Under the pieces are notes generated by a model that saw nothing but the letters and a program-made list of their open reading frames with translations, was not told where the DNA came from and ran no database searches. From Calothrix brevissima NIES-22 (GTDB lineage Bacteria > Cyanobacteriota > Cyanobacteriia > Cyanobacteriales > Nostocaceae): a stretch of DNA of 64,000 nucleotides. The stretch covers positions 8,409,366 to 8,473,365 of the forward strand of contig NZ_AP018207.1 in the NCBI RefSeq assembly GCF_002367995.1, written 5' to 3'. Below are positions 16,786 to 24,989 of the stretch, in pieces. The translations under genes were made by a program, and so were the position numbers. How positions within the stretch are numbered: position 1 is the first letter of the stretch; each line of letters starts with the position of its first letter.

Positions 16786-17364
16786 ATGAATCAAAACTGG
16801 CAAAATCTTCCATTGACTCCAGAAAAGAGCGATCGCCTGATATCGCCTGAAAAACTCCACCCACAAGGGGATGAAGTCTTTGGGCATGGGGAAGAAGCTA
16901 CCAATGCCCTATGCCCTATGCCCCAAGCGGCGGGGCGGCTGTCCCTCTCCACCCACAAGGGGATGGAGTTTCCCGCCGCTTTCAATAAAATCAATAATCA
17001 AATTCAGGCGCATCCGTTTACAGATTATTGGGATATTTTTGTGCTTAAACATCAACATCCCATAAATATCGCTCTCCATATTATTGGTATCTTCTTCTTT
17101 TACAGTTTACTCTTTACTACTTGGAAGCTGCAAAACTTGTGGTTACTCTTAGCCTTACCCCTAACGCAGTTAATTGGCTTAACTGGACACTTTTTATTTG
17201 AGCGTAGCCATATAGATTTACAAGATGCTGTATTTTCTTGGCGGGCTTCTTATTGTTTAGGTAAAATGCTAATCAGAGTAATAACGGGAAAATATCAAAA
17301 TGATATTCGCCAACGTCAAGAAATATTAGATAATTATCAATTGACTAATACCAATTTAAGATAA
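16786..17364 (+). CDS. DUF962 / Mpo1-like membrane protein with repeat-derived N-terminus
   Basis: The C-terminal 120 residues match the DUF962 (Mpo1/YGL010w-like) family: DYWDIFVLKHQHPINIALH, a hydrophobic hairpin, GHFLFERSHID, and a final GKY motif. Yeast Mpo1 is a fatty-acid alpha-oxidation dioxygenase; the bacterial function is unproven. ATG 16786 is preferred over the TTG at 16765. Residues of about 20-65 are translated from repetitive DNA: two copies of CTCCACCCACAAGGGGATG (16855-16873 and 16947-16965) flank an ATGCCCTATGCCC repeat. The ancestral start was probably further downstream or this segment is an insertion. Confidence 0.78.
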   Translation: MNQNWQNLPLTPEKSDRLISPEKLHPQGDEVFGHGEEATNALCPMPQAAGRLSLSTHKGMEFPAAFNKINNQIQAHPFTDYWDIFVLKHQHPINIALHIIGIFFFYSLLFTTWKLQNLWLLLALPLTQLIGLTGHFLFERSHIDLQDAVFSWRASYCLGKMLIRVITGKYQNDIRQRQEILDNYQLTNTNLR

Positions 17365-17426
17365 AAATGCAATTAATCATTTTCAAAAAAATACAGCATA
17401 TTTCAGGTAAATGAGATACGCACTTT

Positions 17427-17450
17427 GGGGCATGGCAGTGCCAATGCCCC
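17427..17450. repeat. Short palindromic repeat
   Basis: GGGGCATGGCA and TGCCAATGCCCC form an inverted repeat with one central base and one mismatch. It resembles the palindrome at 24522-24542 and lies about 100 bases upstream of the first Rieske gene. It is probably a dispersed repeat element. Confidence 0.6.
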
Positions 17451-17550
17451 TACAATAAACAATTATTTGTACCTCACGAACTTGCAATTCGCTGTATACC
17501 TAAAAAACTCTGCTTACCTTGGCGTTTAAACACAAATAAATGGTCTAACT

Positions 17551-18546
17551 ATGCAAATATTTAATAATTGGAATATAGTTGCTAAAGGATGGTATATTGC
17601 TTGTCCTAGTAATGGATTATCTCAAAAACAAGCCAAATCCGTAGAAATTTGTGGACAAAAAATTGCTATCTTTCGCGGTGAAGATGGAAAAATCCGGGCT
17701 TTAGATGCTTACTGTCCCCATTTAGGAACAGACTTAGGAATTGGAAATGTTGAGGGTAATTTAATTCGTTGTGCGTTTCATCATTGGGCATTTGATGAAA
17801 CAGGAATCTGTCAAAATATTCCTTGTCAATCAGCAATTCCCCAACAGGCGAAAGTACAAGCCTACGCAACAGAAGAAAAGTATGGTTTTATTTGGATTTA
17901 TCCCGAAGCTGAAGCACCTGAAAGCGTAGCTGATTTTGATGAATTAAAAGATCAAGAAATTATTGCCCAAGCTGATACAGCATTTGAAAGAAACTGTCAT
18001 CATCATATTTGTATGATGAATGGAATTGACGCCCAACATTTAAAAACAATTCATCATTTAGATATCAAAATGGATTTGTCGTTACATCGTAGTCAATTAG
18101 GTACACAAATTGACTTTACAATGCAGGGAGAATTTCCGCAAACGACATGGCGAGAAAGGTTAGGTAAAAGATTTCTCGGTTCTAATTATGAATATTCCAT
18201 GCGCTATGCAGATGGTTGTATCGGTTTGTTAACAATGATGAAAAAAGTTAAACTTTTTCCACCATTGCATATGTTATATGCATATACGCCAATTGCACCT
18301 GGAAAAACGCGGATTCAACCAATTTATGTAACTGCAAAACGTCGCGGAATTGGGGGATACTTGCTGAGTCGGTTTTTGTTGTTGTGTACTCGCTGGGCTT
18401 ATTACATGCTCCGAGATGAGGATGGTAAAATTTACGATAATATTCGCTTTCAGCCTAAGTTACTTTTGAGCATCGATCGCCCATTGGCTCAGTATATCGA
18501 ATATGTGAATCAACTAGAACCGTCTCGTTGGTCAGTTAGAGGCTAG
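17551..18546 (+). CDS. Rieske non-heme iron oxygenase 1
   Basis: The 331 residues have an N-terminal Rieske domain with Cys55-Pro-His57 (CPHLG) and Cys74-x2-His77 (CAFHHW) for the [2Fe-2S] cluster. The catalytic domain carries the mononuclear iron ligand pattern Asp-x2-His-x4-His in NGIDAQHLKTIHH. The pattern is closest to ketosteroid-hydroxylase/VanA-type single-component oxygenases. It would hydroxylate, demethylate or otherwise oxidise an unknown substrate using an external electron donor, perhaps the ferredoxin at 24633. It opens a run of oxidative genes on the same strand. Confidence 0.9.
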   Translation: MQIFNNWNIVAKGWYIACPSNGLSQKQAKSVEICGQKIAIFRGEDGKIRALDAYCPHLGTDLGIGNVEGNLIRCAFHHWAFDETGICQNIPCQSAIPQQAKVQAYATEEKYGFIWIYPEAEAPESVADFDELKDQEIIAQADTAFERNCHHHICMMNGIDAQHLKTIHHLDIKMDLSLHRSQLGTQIDFTMQGEFPQTTWRERLGKRFLGSNYEYSMRYADGCIGLLTMMKKVKLFPPLHMLYAYTPIAPGKTRIQPIYVTAKRRGIGGYLLSRFLLLCTRWAYYMLRDEDGKIYDNIRFQPKLLLSIDRPLAQYIEYVNQLEPSRWSVRG

Positions 18547-18791
18547 GGGTTAGGGATTGGAATGTGCGATCGCAACATCATACCCCATTAAACCAAAAAT
18601 CAACCCCGTAGGGGCGGGGTTTCCCCACCCTTGTCAACAATCCCTATGTCAAAATCAATAACGATCGCATTTCTCAGTAACATAAATAACCATTTTTAAA
18701 TCTGTCACATTCAACCGTAATCACAGCAATTTCCCCGATAGATTGTTAATGAAGAACATCCCCCTAATCGAGTTTAGGTAAAATCCACATA

Positions 18792-19532
18792 ATGAAAAGC
18801 TGGCTAGTTCCGGTGCAAAAGCTGCAAATGAGCGATCGCATAGCCATGTATGCATTGCTAAAAAATCATTTTCAAGGCGTTACCTGGCAAGGGTTTGAGG
18901 CTGATTTAGCGCGAAAAAACTGGGTATTGTTGCTAAGAGAAGAGATTACCAACAGTCTCAAAGGTTTTTCTACGCTCATGTTACAGTCTACAACGCTTGC
19001 TGGAGAGAAAATTACTGTAGTCTATTCCGGCGATACCATTGTCGATCCTAGTGCTTGGTCAAGTACAACTTTACCCCGCACCTGGATTGCGGCGGTAAAT
19101 TTTCTCCGTGAATACTATACAGAAAATAAACTATACTGGCTGTTAATTTGCTCTGGTTTTCGTACCTATCGCTTCCTTCCCACATTTTGGCAAGATTTTT
19201 ACCCCCGCTATGATATCCCCACCCCTAGCGATGTGAGCAATTTAATGTCAACTTTGGCACAAGAATATTATGGCGATACATACGATCAAGCGACTGGTAT
19301 CATTCGCTTTCAAAATCCGCAAATTCTGCGGGAAGGGTTAATTGAAATCCCCCCAGGAAGACAAACTAATCCCCACGTTCAATATTTTGAGCAAATCAAT
19401 CCCGGCTATCGTCAAGGCGATGAATTAGTGTGTTTAACGGAAATCCGCTACGATAATCTTACCCGTGCTGGGCAACGGATGTGGCATTCGGAATCATTGT
19501 TAGAATTTTTCTGTGAATCTGCACTGATTTAA
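18792..19532 (+). CDS. Unknown protein in oxygenase locus, possibly GNAT-like
   Basis: The 246-residue protein is not clearly recognised. The central part (about 60-145: LKGFSTLML, ITVVYSGDTIVDPSAW, TWIAAVNFLREYY, YWLLICSGFRTYRFLPTFW) alternates strands and helices in a way that recalls an N-acyltransferase (GNAT) fold, but no clear acetyl-CoA loop is visible. The gene is followed after 5 bases by the second Rieske gene, so the two are probably translated together. An acyl transfer step on the product of this locus would fit but is inference. Confidence 0.6.
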   Translation: MKSWLVPVQKLQMSDRIAMYALLKNHFQGVTWQGFEADLARKNWVLLLREEITNSLKGFSTLMLQSTTLAGEKITVVYSGDTIVDPSAWSSTTLPRTWIAAVNFLREYYTENKLYWLLICSGFRTYRFLPTFWQDFYPRYDIPTPSDVSNLMSTLAQEYYGDTYDQATGIIRFQNPQILREGLIEIPPGRQTNPHVQYFEQINPGYRQGDELVCLTEIRYDNLTRAGQRMWHSESLLEFFCESALI

Positions 19533-19537
19533 CTTTT

Positions 19538-20542
19538 ATGCATACTACCAGCCCACAGTTAATCTTTAATAATCCGCAACAATTTGTGCAAGGATGGTAT
19601 TGGGCATTGCCATCCAAAAAATTAAAAGTTGGCAAAGTCAAAGCTGTAACCCTACTGGGTAGAAAACTAGCAATTTATCGGGGAAACAGTGGAAAAGTCA
19701 AAGTGGTAGATGCGCATTGTCCCCACATGGGCGCACATTTAGCGGAAGGTAAAGTAGAAGGTGAGGGAATTCGTTGCTTTTTCCATAACTGGAAATACGA
19801 TGAACAAGGAATCTGTGTAGATGTTCCTTCTTTAGGAAAACCCTTACCTGTATGTATCAAAACCTGGTCAACAGCCGAGAAATACGGGATGATTTGGGTA
19901 TGGGTAGGAGAAGATTCGCCAACTGCGCTACCTTTTGTCCCCGAATTAGAGAATATAGATTGTGACTATATATTAGGAACGCGATTTAGCAAAAATTGTC
20001 ATCCTAACGTGTTATTGATTAATGCAATTGATGCCCATCACTTTAATACAGTACACAATCTGCCTTTAGAAATTGTCTTTGATGCTCAAGATTTTCACTC
20101 TCATGCTATTACCTTTAGCAACATAACTAGAGGCGGTGATGATTCTTTATTAATTCGCCTAATTCGTCCTTTATATAAACAGGAAGTTACCTATAGTATG
20201 TGTTATTGGTATGGTAGTACGGGAACTGTGACATTAGGCCCAGATTTTCTCCATTTCTACATTATTTTTGCCTTAAGAATGTTAGAAGATGGCAAAACTG
20301 AAGGACAAACAATTTTAGTCACTCCCAAGCGACGGGGATTTTTTGGCTGGGTGATTAATCGCTTGTTGCTGTGGTTAACGCAGCAGGTTGGTAACTACTT
20401 TGCTAAAGGCGATACCCAAGTATTTCAAACCATTCAATTTGATTTAAAAACACCCACCAAAGCAGATATTTCAATTCTGCAATTCATTCAGCATGTTAAC
20501 CAACAAAAAGCTTTAACTTGGGGAACATGGAAATTTAATTAG
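19538..20542 (+). CDS. Rieske non-heme iron oxygenase 2
   Basis: The 334 residues carry the Rieske ligands Cys61/His63 (CPHMG) and Cys80/His83 (CFFHNW), and the iron site Asp-x2-His-x4-His in NAIDAHHFNTVHN. It is clearly related to the protein at 17551, with the same domain order and similar spacing, so the pair probably arose by duplication. It follows the unknown gene by 5 bases. A TCATTTG 7-mer repeat begins right after its stop. The substrate cannot be inferred. Confidence 0.9.
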   Translation: MHTTSPQLIFNNPQQFVQGWYWALPSKKLKVGKVKAVTLLGRKLAIYRGNSGKVKVVDAHCPHMGAHLAEGKVEGEGIRCFFHNWKYDEQGICVDVPSLGKPLPVCIKTWSTAEKYGMIWVWVGEDSPTALPFVPELENIDCDYILGTRFSKNCHPNVLLINAIDAHHFNTVHNLPLEIVFDAQDFHSHAITFSNITRGGDDSLLIRLIRPLYKQEVTYSMCYWYGSTGTVTLGPDFLHFYIIFALRMLEDGKTEGQTILVTPKRRGFFGWVINRLLLWLTQQVGNYFAKGDTQVFQTIQFDLKTPTKADISILQFIQHVNQQKALTWGTWKFN

Positions 20543-20791
20543 TCATTTGTCATTTGTCATTAGTCATTAAACCTCTTGCAAAAGTCCTAATTTTCGCGTT
20601 CTTCTTTGCAACGGCAGTTGCTTCAAGTCGGGAAACCCGCCCAACGCACTGCCTCGCCTTTGCGCCTTTGCGTGAGCTTTTTAAGCTGTACTCAACAACG
20701 CCAAAAAATTTATGCAAGAAGTATATTTGTCATTTGTCATTTGTCCCCCTTGTTTTCCTTGTCCCCTTCCCATCTGCCTTATCATATAAAT

Positions 20792-21691
20792 ATGAACAAC
20801 ATTGCTGGACTAGATTTACCACATTTAAATGCTGACGATAAATTACGACGGATACTAACAGCAGCGTTACCCAATCACAGCGATAATTCTGCACAGCCAT
20901 CTTTAGATTATTGGGATGCGCAATTTTTTAATCTACATCAAGTACAAATCTTTCAACAAGCAAGTATCGCGGAACAATCTGCAATACTTCATCTGACTAA
21001 CCGCAGCATTTTTTTAGAATCTTATTTCATTGAAAAAGCTGGCGTTGGTTATATGGCCAAAATGGTATTGTTAGCGGAAACAGTTGAAGAGAGAATGCTA
21101 TATGCATTGTTTACATCTGATGAAGCTACTCACCTTAGCCAAATCGTGAATTTTTTACCAGAACTTGAAGCGAGTCACAGCAAAGATCCCTTTGTGAATT
21201 TACTTGCAGAAGTTGTTGAAAGTGCAGATAAAGCAGTATTGTTGTTTGTGTTGCAAGTGGTTTTAGAAGGATGGGGTTTAAGCCATTATCGCCGTTTGGC
21301 GAAAGAATGCTATCATCCTCAATTAAAACAACTATTCGCCAGTTTTCTCCAAGCAGAATCTCGCCATCACGGTACAGGAACCATGCTATTTAACCGCTAT
21401 CCTGTATCTGCATCGACTCAAGCAGCAGCAATTGATATCTTAGCTTGCTTTCTCTCTATGATACAGATAGGGCCGCAAAGTGTGTTATCTGCGATTGAAC
21501 AGGTAAAAGGAGATTTGACGCGATCGCAAAAAATTCAAATCATGGCAGAATTAGATACACAAACCCACAGTGGTACTAGATTAGAGATATTGCGATCGCT
21601 TATGCATGGTAAATCATCTGAGGCGATTGTTCAAGCTTTAGACGAACGCGGTGCATTTACAGCACTCCCAGCCGATCAATGCGTATCTTAA
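20792..21691 (+). CDS. Ferritin-like diiron protein
   Basis: ATG 20792 is preferred over a longer frame from 20606, because the upstream part is translated from repeats (TCATTTG 7-mers and TTGTCC 9-mers). The resulting 299 residues form a helical protein with possible iron ligands in SYFIEKAG (Glu81), DEATHL (Glu-x2-His, 111-114) and a later AESRHHG (Glu-x2-His). This matches a ferritin-like four-helix diiron site, so oxygenase, desaturase or oxidase activity is possible. It is in line with the Rieske genes upstream and a second diiron-type gene downstream. Confidence 0.75.
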   Translation: MNNIAGLDLPHLNADDKLRRILTAALPNHSDNSAQPSLDYWDAQFFNLHQVQIFQQASIAEQSAILHLTNRSIFLESYFIEKAGVGYMAKMVLLAETVEERMLYALFTSDEATHLSQIVNFLPELEASHSKDPFVNLLAEVVESADKAVLLFVLQVVLEGWGLSHYRRLAKECYHPQLKQLFASFLQAESRHHGTGTMLFNRYPVSASTQAAAIDILACFLSMIQIGPQSVLSAIEQVKGDLTRSQKIQIMAELDTQTHSGTRLEILRSLMHGKSSEAIVQALDERGAFTALPADQCVS

Positions 21692-21926
21692 TTAACGCAA
21701 TTGCGATCGTGTAATATCTTCAAAATATGCGATTTATCAGTAAAACATGGCAATGGCATATCCCCGGAAGCCTCTAGCTTAACAAATCTTTGCCTTACTC
21801 ATCTGGAAAGCGATTAACTTAACTTGATGATAAATATAGTAAGTTTCGCAAAAGTTCACACTGCTGTCAAATCAACATCAATCATGATTCATATCAGTCA
21901 AATATGATGATTCTGACTTCAGTTCT

Positions 21927-22217
21927 ATGAGAGTAAAGGCACAACCTATGAATGAATCTCACCGCATTATCAAAGATAACTTTCTTTATCCCCGCCATCA
22001 GTACTATGGTAAAATTACACCAGAGAACTTATTATTTAATGCAAATCTCCAAGAATTTTCTCAAAAAGTTAGTTACATTTCTTGTTTAGAAACCAACGGT
22101 AAACTTTCACCCGATGAAGCTTATCAGCAGATTAAGCAAATCTGGAAGCAATTAAAAAAATCTAAAAAAGAATTAGGAATTACTGCCAATATCAATGATG
22201 ATGACAACATTTACTAA
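21927..22217 (+). CDS. Small conserved cyanobacterial protein (DUF7219-like)
   Basis: The 96 residues include SHRIIKDNFLYPRHQYYG, LLFNANLQEFSQKVSYI and a helical LSPDEAYQQIKQIWKQLKKS segment. I recall a small cyanobacterial family with this pattern (DUF7219), of unknown function. A second Met at residue 8 (21948) is an equally good start. The gene lies between the two diiron-type genes. It has no signal peptide or Cys-rich motif that would suggest a redox carrier. Confidence 0.7.
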   Translation: MRVKAQPMNESHRIIKDNFLYPRHQYYGKITPENLLFNANLQEFSQKVSYISCLETNGKLSPDEAYQQIKQIWKQLKKSKKELGITANINDDDNIY

Positions 22218-22226
22218 TCTGGCTTT

Positions 22227-22405
22227 CTAATTACCATTAGTTAATATGAAAGCCAAATCAGCAACCCGAGATACAGTTGCAGACGCATCTTCAATTGGTA
22301 AATCCATTGCGACTGTTTGATGTCCTTGCGCTGCTAAATAAGGAATCAATAAACCCAACACCAAGCACCTTGAAAAGCACCATGCACTAAACAAAAAAGA
22401 CTCAT
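22227..22405 (-). pseudogene. Alpha/beta-hydrolase remnant with a frameshift
   Basis: Read on the minus strand from ATG 22405, one frame gives MSLFCLVHGAFQGAWCW, a classic alpha/beta-hydrolase opening with the HGA oxyanion strand. A second frame then continues LLIPYLAAQGHQTVAMDLP and IEDASATVSRVADLAF. A single indel near the WCW codons (about 22353-22360) separates them. The sequence ends soon after, before any nucleophile elbow, so only the first quarter of the gene remains. It sits in an otherwise + strand oxygenase locus. Confidence 0.75.
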
Positions 22406-22439
22406 ATAGCAATCCTATTTCAGTTGTAAAAGATATCGG

Positions 22440-22476
22440 TTTTGACTGTTGACTGTTGACTGTTGACTGTCAACAA
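22440..22476. repeat. Heptamer tandem repeat (TTGACTG)
   Basis: About five units of TTGACTG end in a TGACTGTCAAC turn. This 7-mer family also occurs at about 31866, 33312, 39960, 54150, 57688 and 63388, in both orientations. Confidence 0.85.
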
Positions 22477-22575
22477 CCCTACATGTAATATTTTATCCAT
22501 CATTTAGTATTTGTAAGGTGAGCAATACCCACCATATCCGATTTTATACGTATATTTCAAAAATAAAATAAATAA

Positions 22576-22786
22576 GTTAACATAAAAATGTATTTTTGTA
22601 GATTGGGTTGAGGAACGGAACCCAACATTTTTATAATTTTGTTGAGTTTGACTATGTTCAACCTAACCGACGATTATCAGTTAACATAAAAAATGTATCT
22701 TTGTAGGTTGGGTTGAGGAACGAAACCCAACATTTTTATAATTTTGTTGAGTTTGACTATGTTCAACCTAACCGAAGATTATCGGT
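22576..22786. repeat. Two tandem copies of a 104-base unit
   Basis: Copy 1 starts at 22576 and copy 2 at 22680; they differ at only a few bases. Each unit holds the imperfect inverted repeat GGTTGGGTTGAGGAACG/ACCCAACA and a TTCAACCTAACCGA end. Together with the heptamer array and the hydrolase remnant they fill the 610-base gap between 22217 and 22829. The second copy ends 43 bases before the diiron gene start, so promoter sequences may lie in or next to it. Confidence 0.9.
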
Positions 22787-22828
22787 AACAGTAATTTAAC
22801 TTTTAATTAACAATAGAAATATTAAGCT

Positions 22829-24004
22829 ATGACTAATACTATTCAACAATTATCAGACAACCCAACAACTTATCGCAAATTACAAATTAACCATACCCGC
22901 AACAAACAGCAGGATCATACGGCTTTAATGGATGCAGCCACAGCACAGTTTCACTATAGAGATTGTCAAAATGAATATTGGAATCCTGAAGAATTTTCTC
23001 TGCTATATGCGACACCCTTATGGGAACAATCTACCCCACATCAGCGCGTGATTTTAAATCAACTTTATTGGGTAGCATATTATTCGCAAATTGTTTCTGC
23101 TGAAATCGCCACTATTTATTTTAATCAAACCAGCGCCGCCGGACTTTATGCTCAAGAAGATTTTCGGTTAATTTGCGATACCTTAGATTTAGAATCTGCT
23201 CAAGAAAGAGCGCATATTAACGCTTTTCGCACCATCGCTAAACAAGTTGAGCAAGCATTATTTGGCGAACATATCTTTACTTACCCCATGCGTAGTCCCT
23301 TTACAGAAACGATGGTTTATGCTGATACAAATGCCCTCAAAACTTGGTGGAAAAAAATCCAACTGCAATATTTTGGTTTGATTTCTGCTAATAATACATT
23401 TTTAGCTTGTCAATATTTCACAGTCCGAGGAGTGCGAACGCTAAATGGTAAATTAGTGCAGCACAAACTCAGCAATTATTATCAAAAACATCCGCAGCAA
23501 GACACTGCGCCTATCCCGGCGAAAATTTCTTATTATCACTTCTTAGATGAAAGCTTTCATTTTAATAGTTCGACAATCATCTCACACGATATCGTTACCC
23601 AACTCCCAACCCCGACAGCATTTGAGCGCTTAGTCTCTAATTTAGGCTTACTCGGATGTCAGCGCGATCATTTTCATTTTTCCGCAGCCATTAACGGGAT
23701 TTTTTGGTACGATCCGGCGCTGTATAATCAAATTTATCGCGTATTGCGATCGCCAATTTTTTCTCTGAGCGATAAAGACGCCAAAGAAATGATGCGGCGC
23801 TGCTTTACAGAAGAGTCAGAAGGGTTACATCGCAGTTTTTCCACTCATCAAGAAGCAATGGCATCTTATAAAGTATATGTAGAAAAACTCAATTACCTTT
23901 GGCAACGTAACCGGGAAATGTCACTCATGGGTGCTAATTCCATTCCTCGCTATTTAGCAACTCAACAAAGAGCATTTCAACGCTTCCAACAGCATCAAAG
24001 TTAA
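22829..24004 (+). CDS. Predicted diiron oxygenase, ferritin-like / AurF-like
   Basis: The 391 residues are rich in helices and contain candidate diiron ligands in VSAEIATIY, AQERAHINAF (Glu-x2-His) and FLDESFHFNSS (Glu-x2-His), with further His residues in RDHFHFSAA. This arrangement suggests a large ferritin-like diiron oxygenase, and AurF-type N-oxygenases are one possible relation. It has no signal peptide. The gene is flanked by the small DUF7219-like gene upstream and a 63-residue gene downstream, all on the + strand. The substrate is unknown. Confidence 0.65.
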   Translation: MTNTIQQLSDNPTTYRKLQINHTRNKQQDHTALMDAATAQFHYRDCQNEYWNPEEFSLLYATPLWEQSTPHQRVILNQLYWVAYYSQIVSAEIATIYFNQTSAAGLYAQEDFRLICDTLDLESAQERAHINAFRTIAKQVEQALFGEHIFTYPMRSPFTETMVYADTNALKTWWKKIQLQYFGLISANNTFLACQYFTVRGVRTLNGKLVQHKLSNYYQKHPQQDTAPIPAKISYYHFLDESFHFNSSTIISHDIVTQLPTPTAFERLVSNLGLLGCQRDHFHFSAAINGIFWYDPALYNQIYRVLRSPIFSLSDKDAKEMMRRCFTEESEGLHRSFSTHQEAMASYKVYVEKLNYLWQRNREMSLMGANSIPRYLATQQRAFQRFQQHQS

Positions 24005-24195
24005 AATTCGCCAGAATTTGCAGCCATGAATAGATAATTTAAAACAAGCTCAACCTTGTATATCAGCTAGTAGAAGGATTACCACCAATCGACACAAATC
24101 TTAATCTATATATTTGCTAAAACCAAAGTCATTTACATAATTTTTATCAGAAGATATGTCAGAGGCTATAACTGGACATTAAAGAGGTAAGTATC

Positions 24196-24387
24196 ATGCA
24201 TAAAGAATATATGGAAGTGTTAGAAACATTAATCGATCAATTGACATTATCCGCAATTCTAGAAATGTCAGAGCGTATATGCCACAAAAAAGCCGAAAAT
24301 ATGAGAACTCATTGGCAAGATGAAGCAGCAGCAAAGCGTTGGGAAAAAGCCGCTAGACAGATAGAACAGATAAATATTGATGTTTAA
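24196..24387 (+). CDS. Small helical protein of unknown function
   Basis: The 63 residues (ALxMSERICHKKAEN and EAAAKRWEKAARQIE patterns) are predicted to be helical and charged. AGAGGTAAG lies just upstream of ATG 24196, a good ribosome binding site that supports a real gene. No family is recognised. Confidence 0.6.
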   Translation: MHKEYMEVLETLIDQLTLSAILEMSERICHKKAENMRTHWQDEAAAKRWEKAARQIEQINIDV

Positions 24388-24521
24388 TTAATTAAGCAAT
24401 ATATCGTAGGGTTACGGCATCAATAAAACAACCACATACACCAAAAAATTATTTTTGCCCTATCCCTACAATATCTCTTAACTAAACCAGATTAAATTAT
24501 AAATAATTTCCCAACTTGTAG

Positions 24522-24542
24522 GGGCAAGGCACTGCCTTGCCC
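24522..24542. repeat. 21-base palindrome
   Basis: GGGCAAGGCA and TGCCTTGCCC pair perfectly around one base. It is followed 90 bases later by the ferredoxin start. It is like the element at 17427 and is probably a dispersed palindromic repeat rather than a terminator, since no T-run follows. Confidence 0.65.
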
Positions 24543-24632
24543 TAAACCTCGCGATATGTTGAGTATTTCTTATTTAAAGAATAGTAGCAAACCATTCTTC
24601 ACAAAAATTTTTAATTGTTTGAATATTTGTAT

Positions 24633-24917
24633 ATGTCTGAACTTTGTAAAATATCCTTTCCCGGAACTGATTACCCTCCCCTAAATCTCCAACCTCACCA
24701 AAATTTATCCGAGCATTTAAGCATTCAAAATTCACCTGTATTATTTGGTTGTCGCACTGGTATTTGCGGAACCTGCTTAGTTGAAGCAATTGGTGATATT
24801 CCTCCCCCTCAACCCGATGAACAAGAAATGCTAGATACCTTAGCGCCTAATAATCCTCATGCAAGATTAGCTTGTCAGCTTGAACTTACAGCTAATGTTG
24901 AAATTCGGAAAATGTAA
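24633..24917 (+). CDS. [2Fe-2S] plant-type ferredoxin
   Basis: ATG 24633 (MSELCK) is preferred over the TTG at 24615. The 94 residues contain the cluster motif Cys-x4-Cys-x2-Cys in FGCRTGICGTC and the fourth Cys in RLACQLEL. It should pass single electrons, most likely from photosystem or FNR to nearby oxygenases. It lies 72 bases before the third Rieske oxygenase gene, which makes it the likely redox partner. Confidence 0.92.
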   Translation: MSELCKISFPGTDYPPLNLQPHQNLSEHLSIQNSPVLFGCRTGICGTCLVEAIGDIPPPQPDEQEMLDTLAPNNPHARLACQLELTANVEIRKM

Positions 24918-24989
24918 CTATGAATTTGATTCAAACTTTCACACAGTTGCTCTTTTTATTATCGCTCTCAACAATCCCTACTATTCACC

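Noticed and set aside
20554-20835. ORF and N-terminal extension upstream of the diiron gene at 20792
   Set aside because: It is translated from TCATTTG and TTGTCC repeats; ATG 20792 begins the coherent protein.
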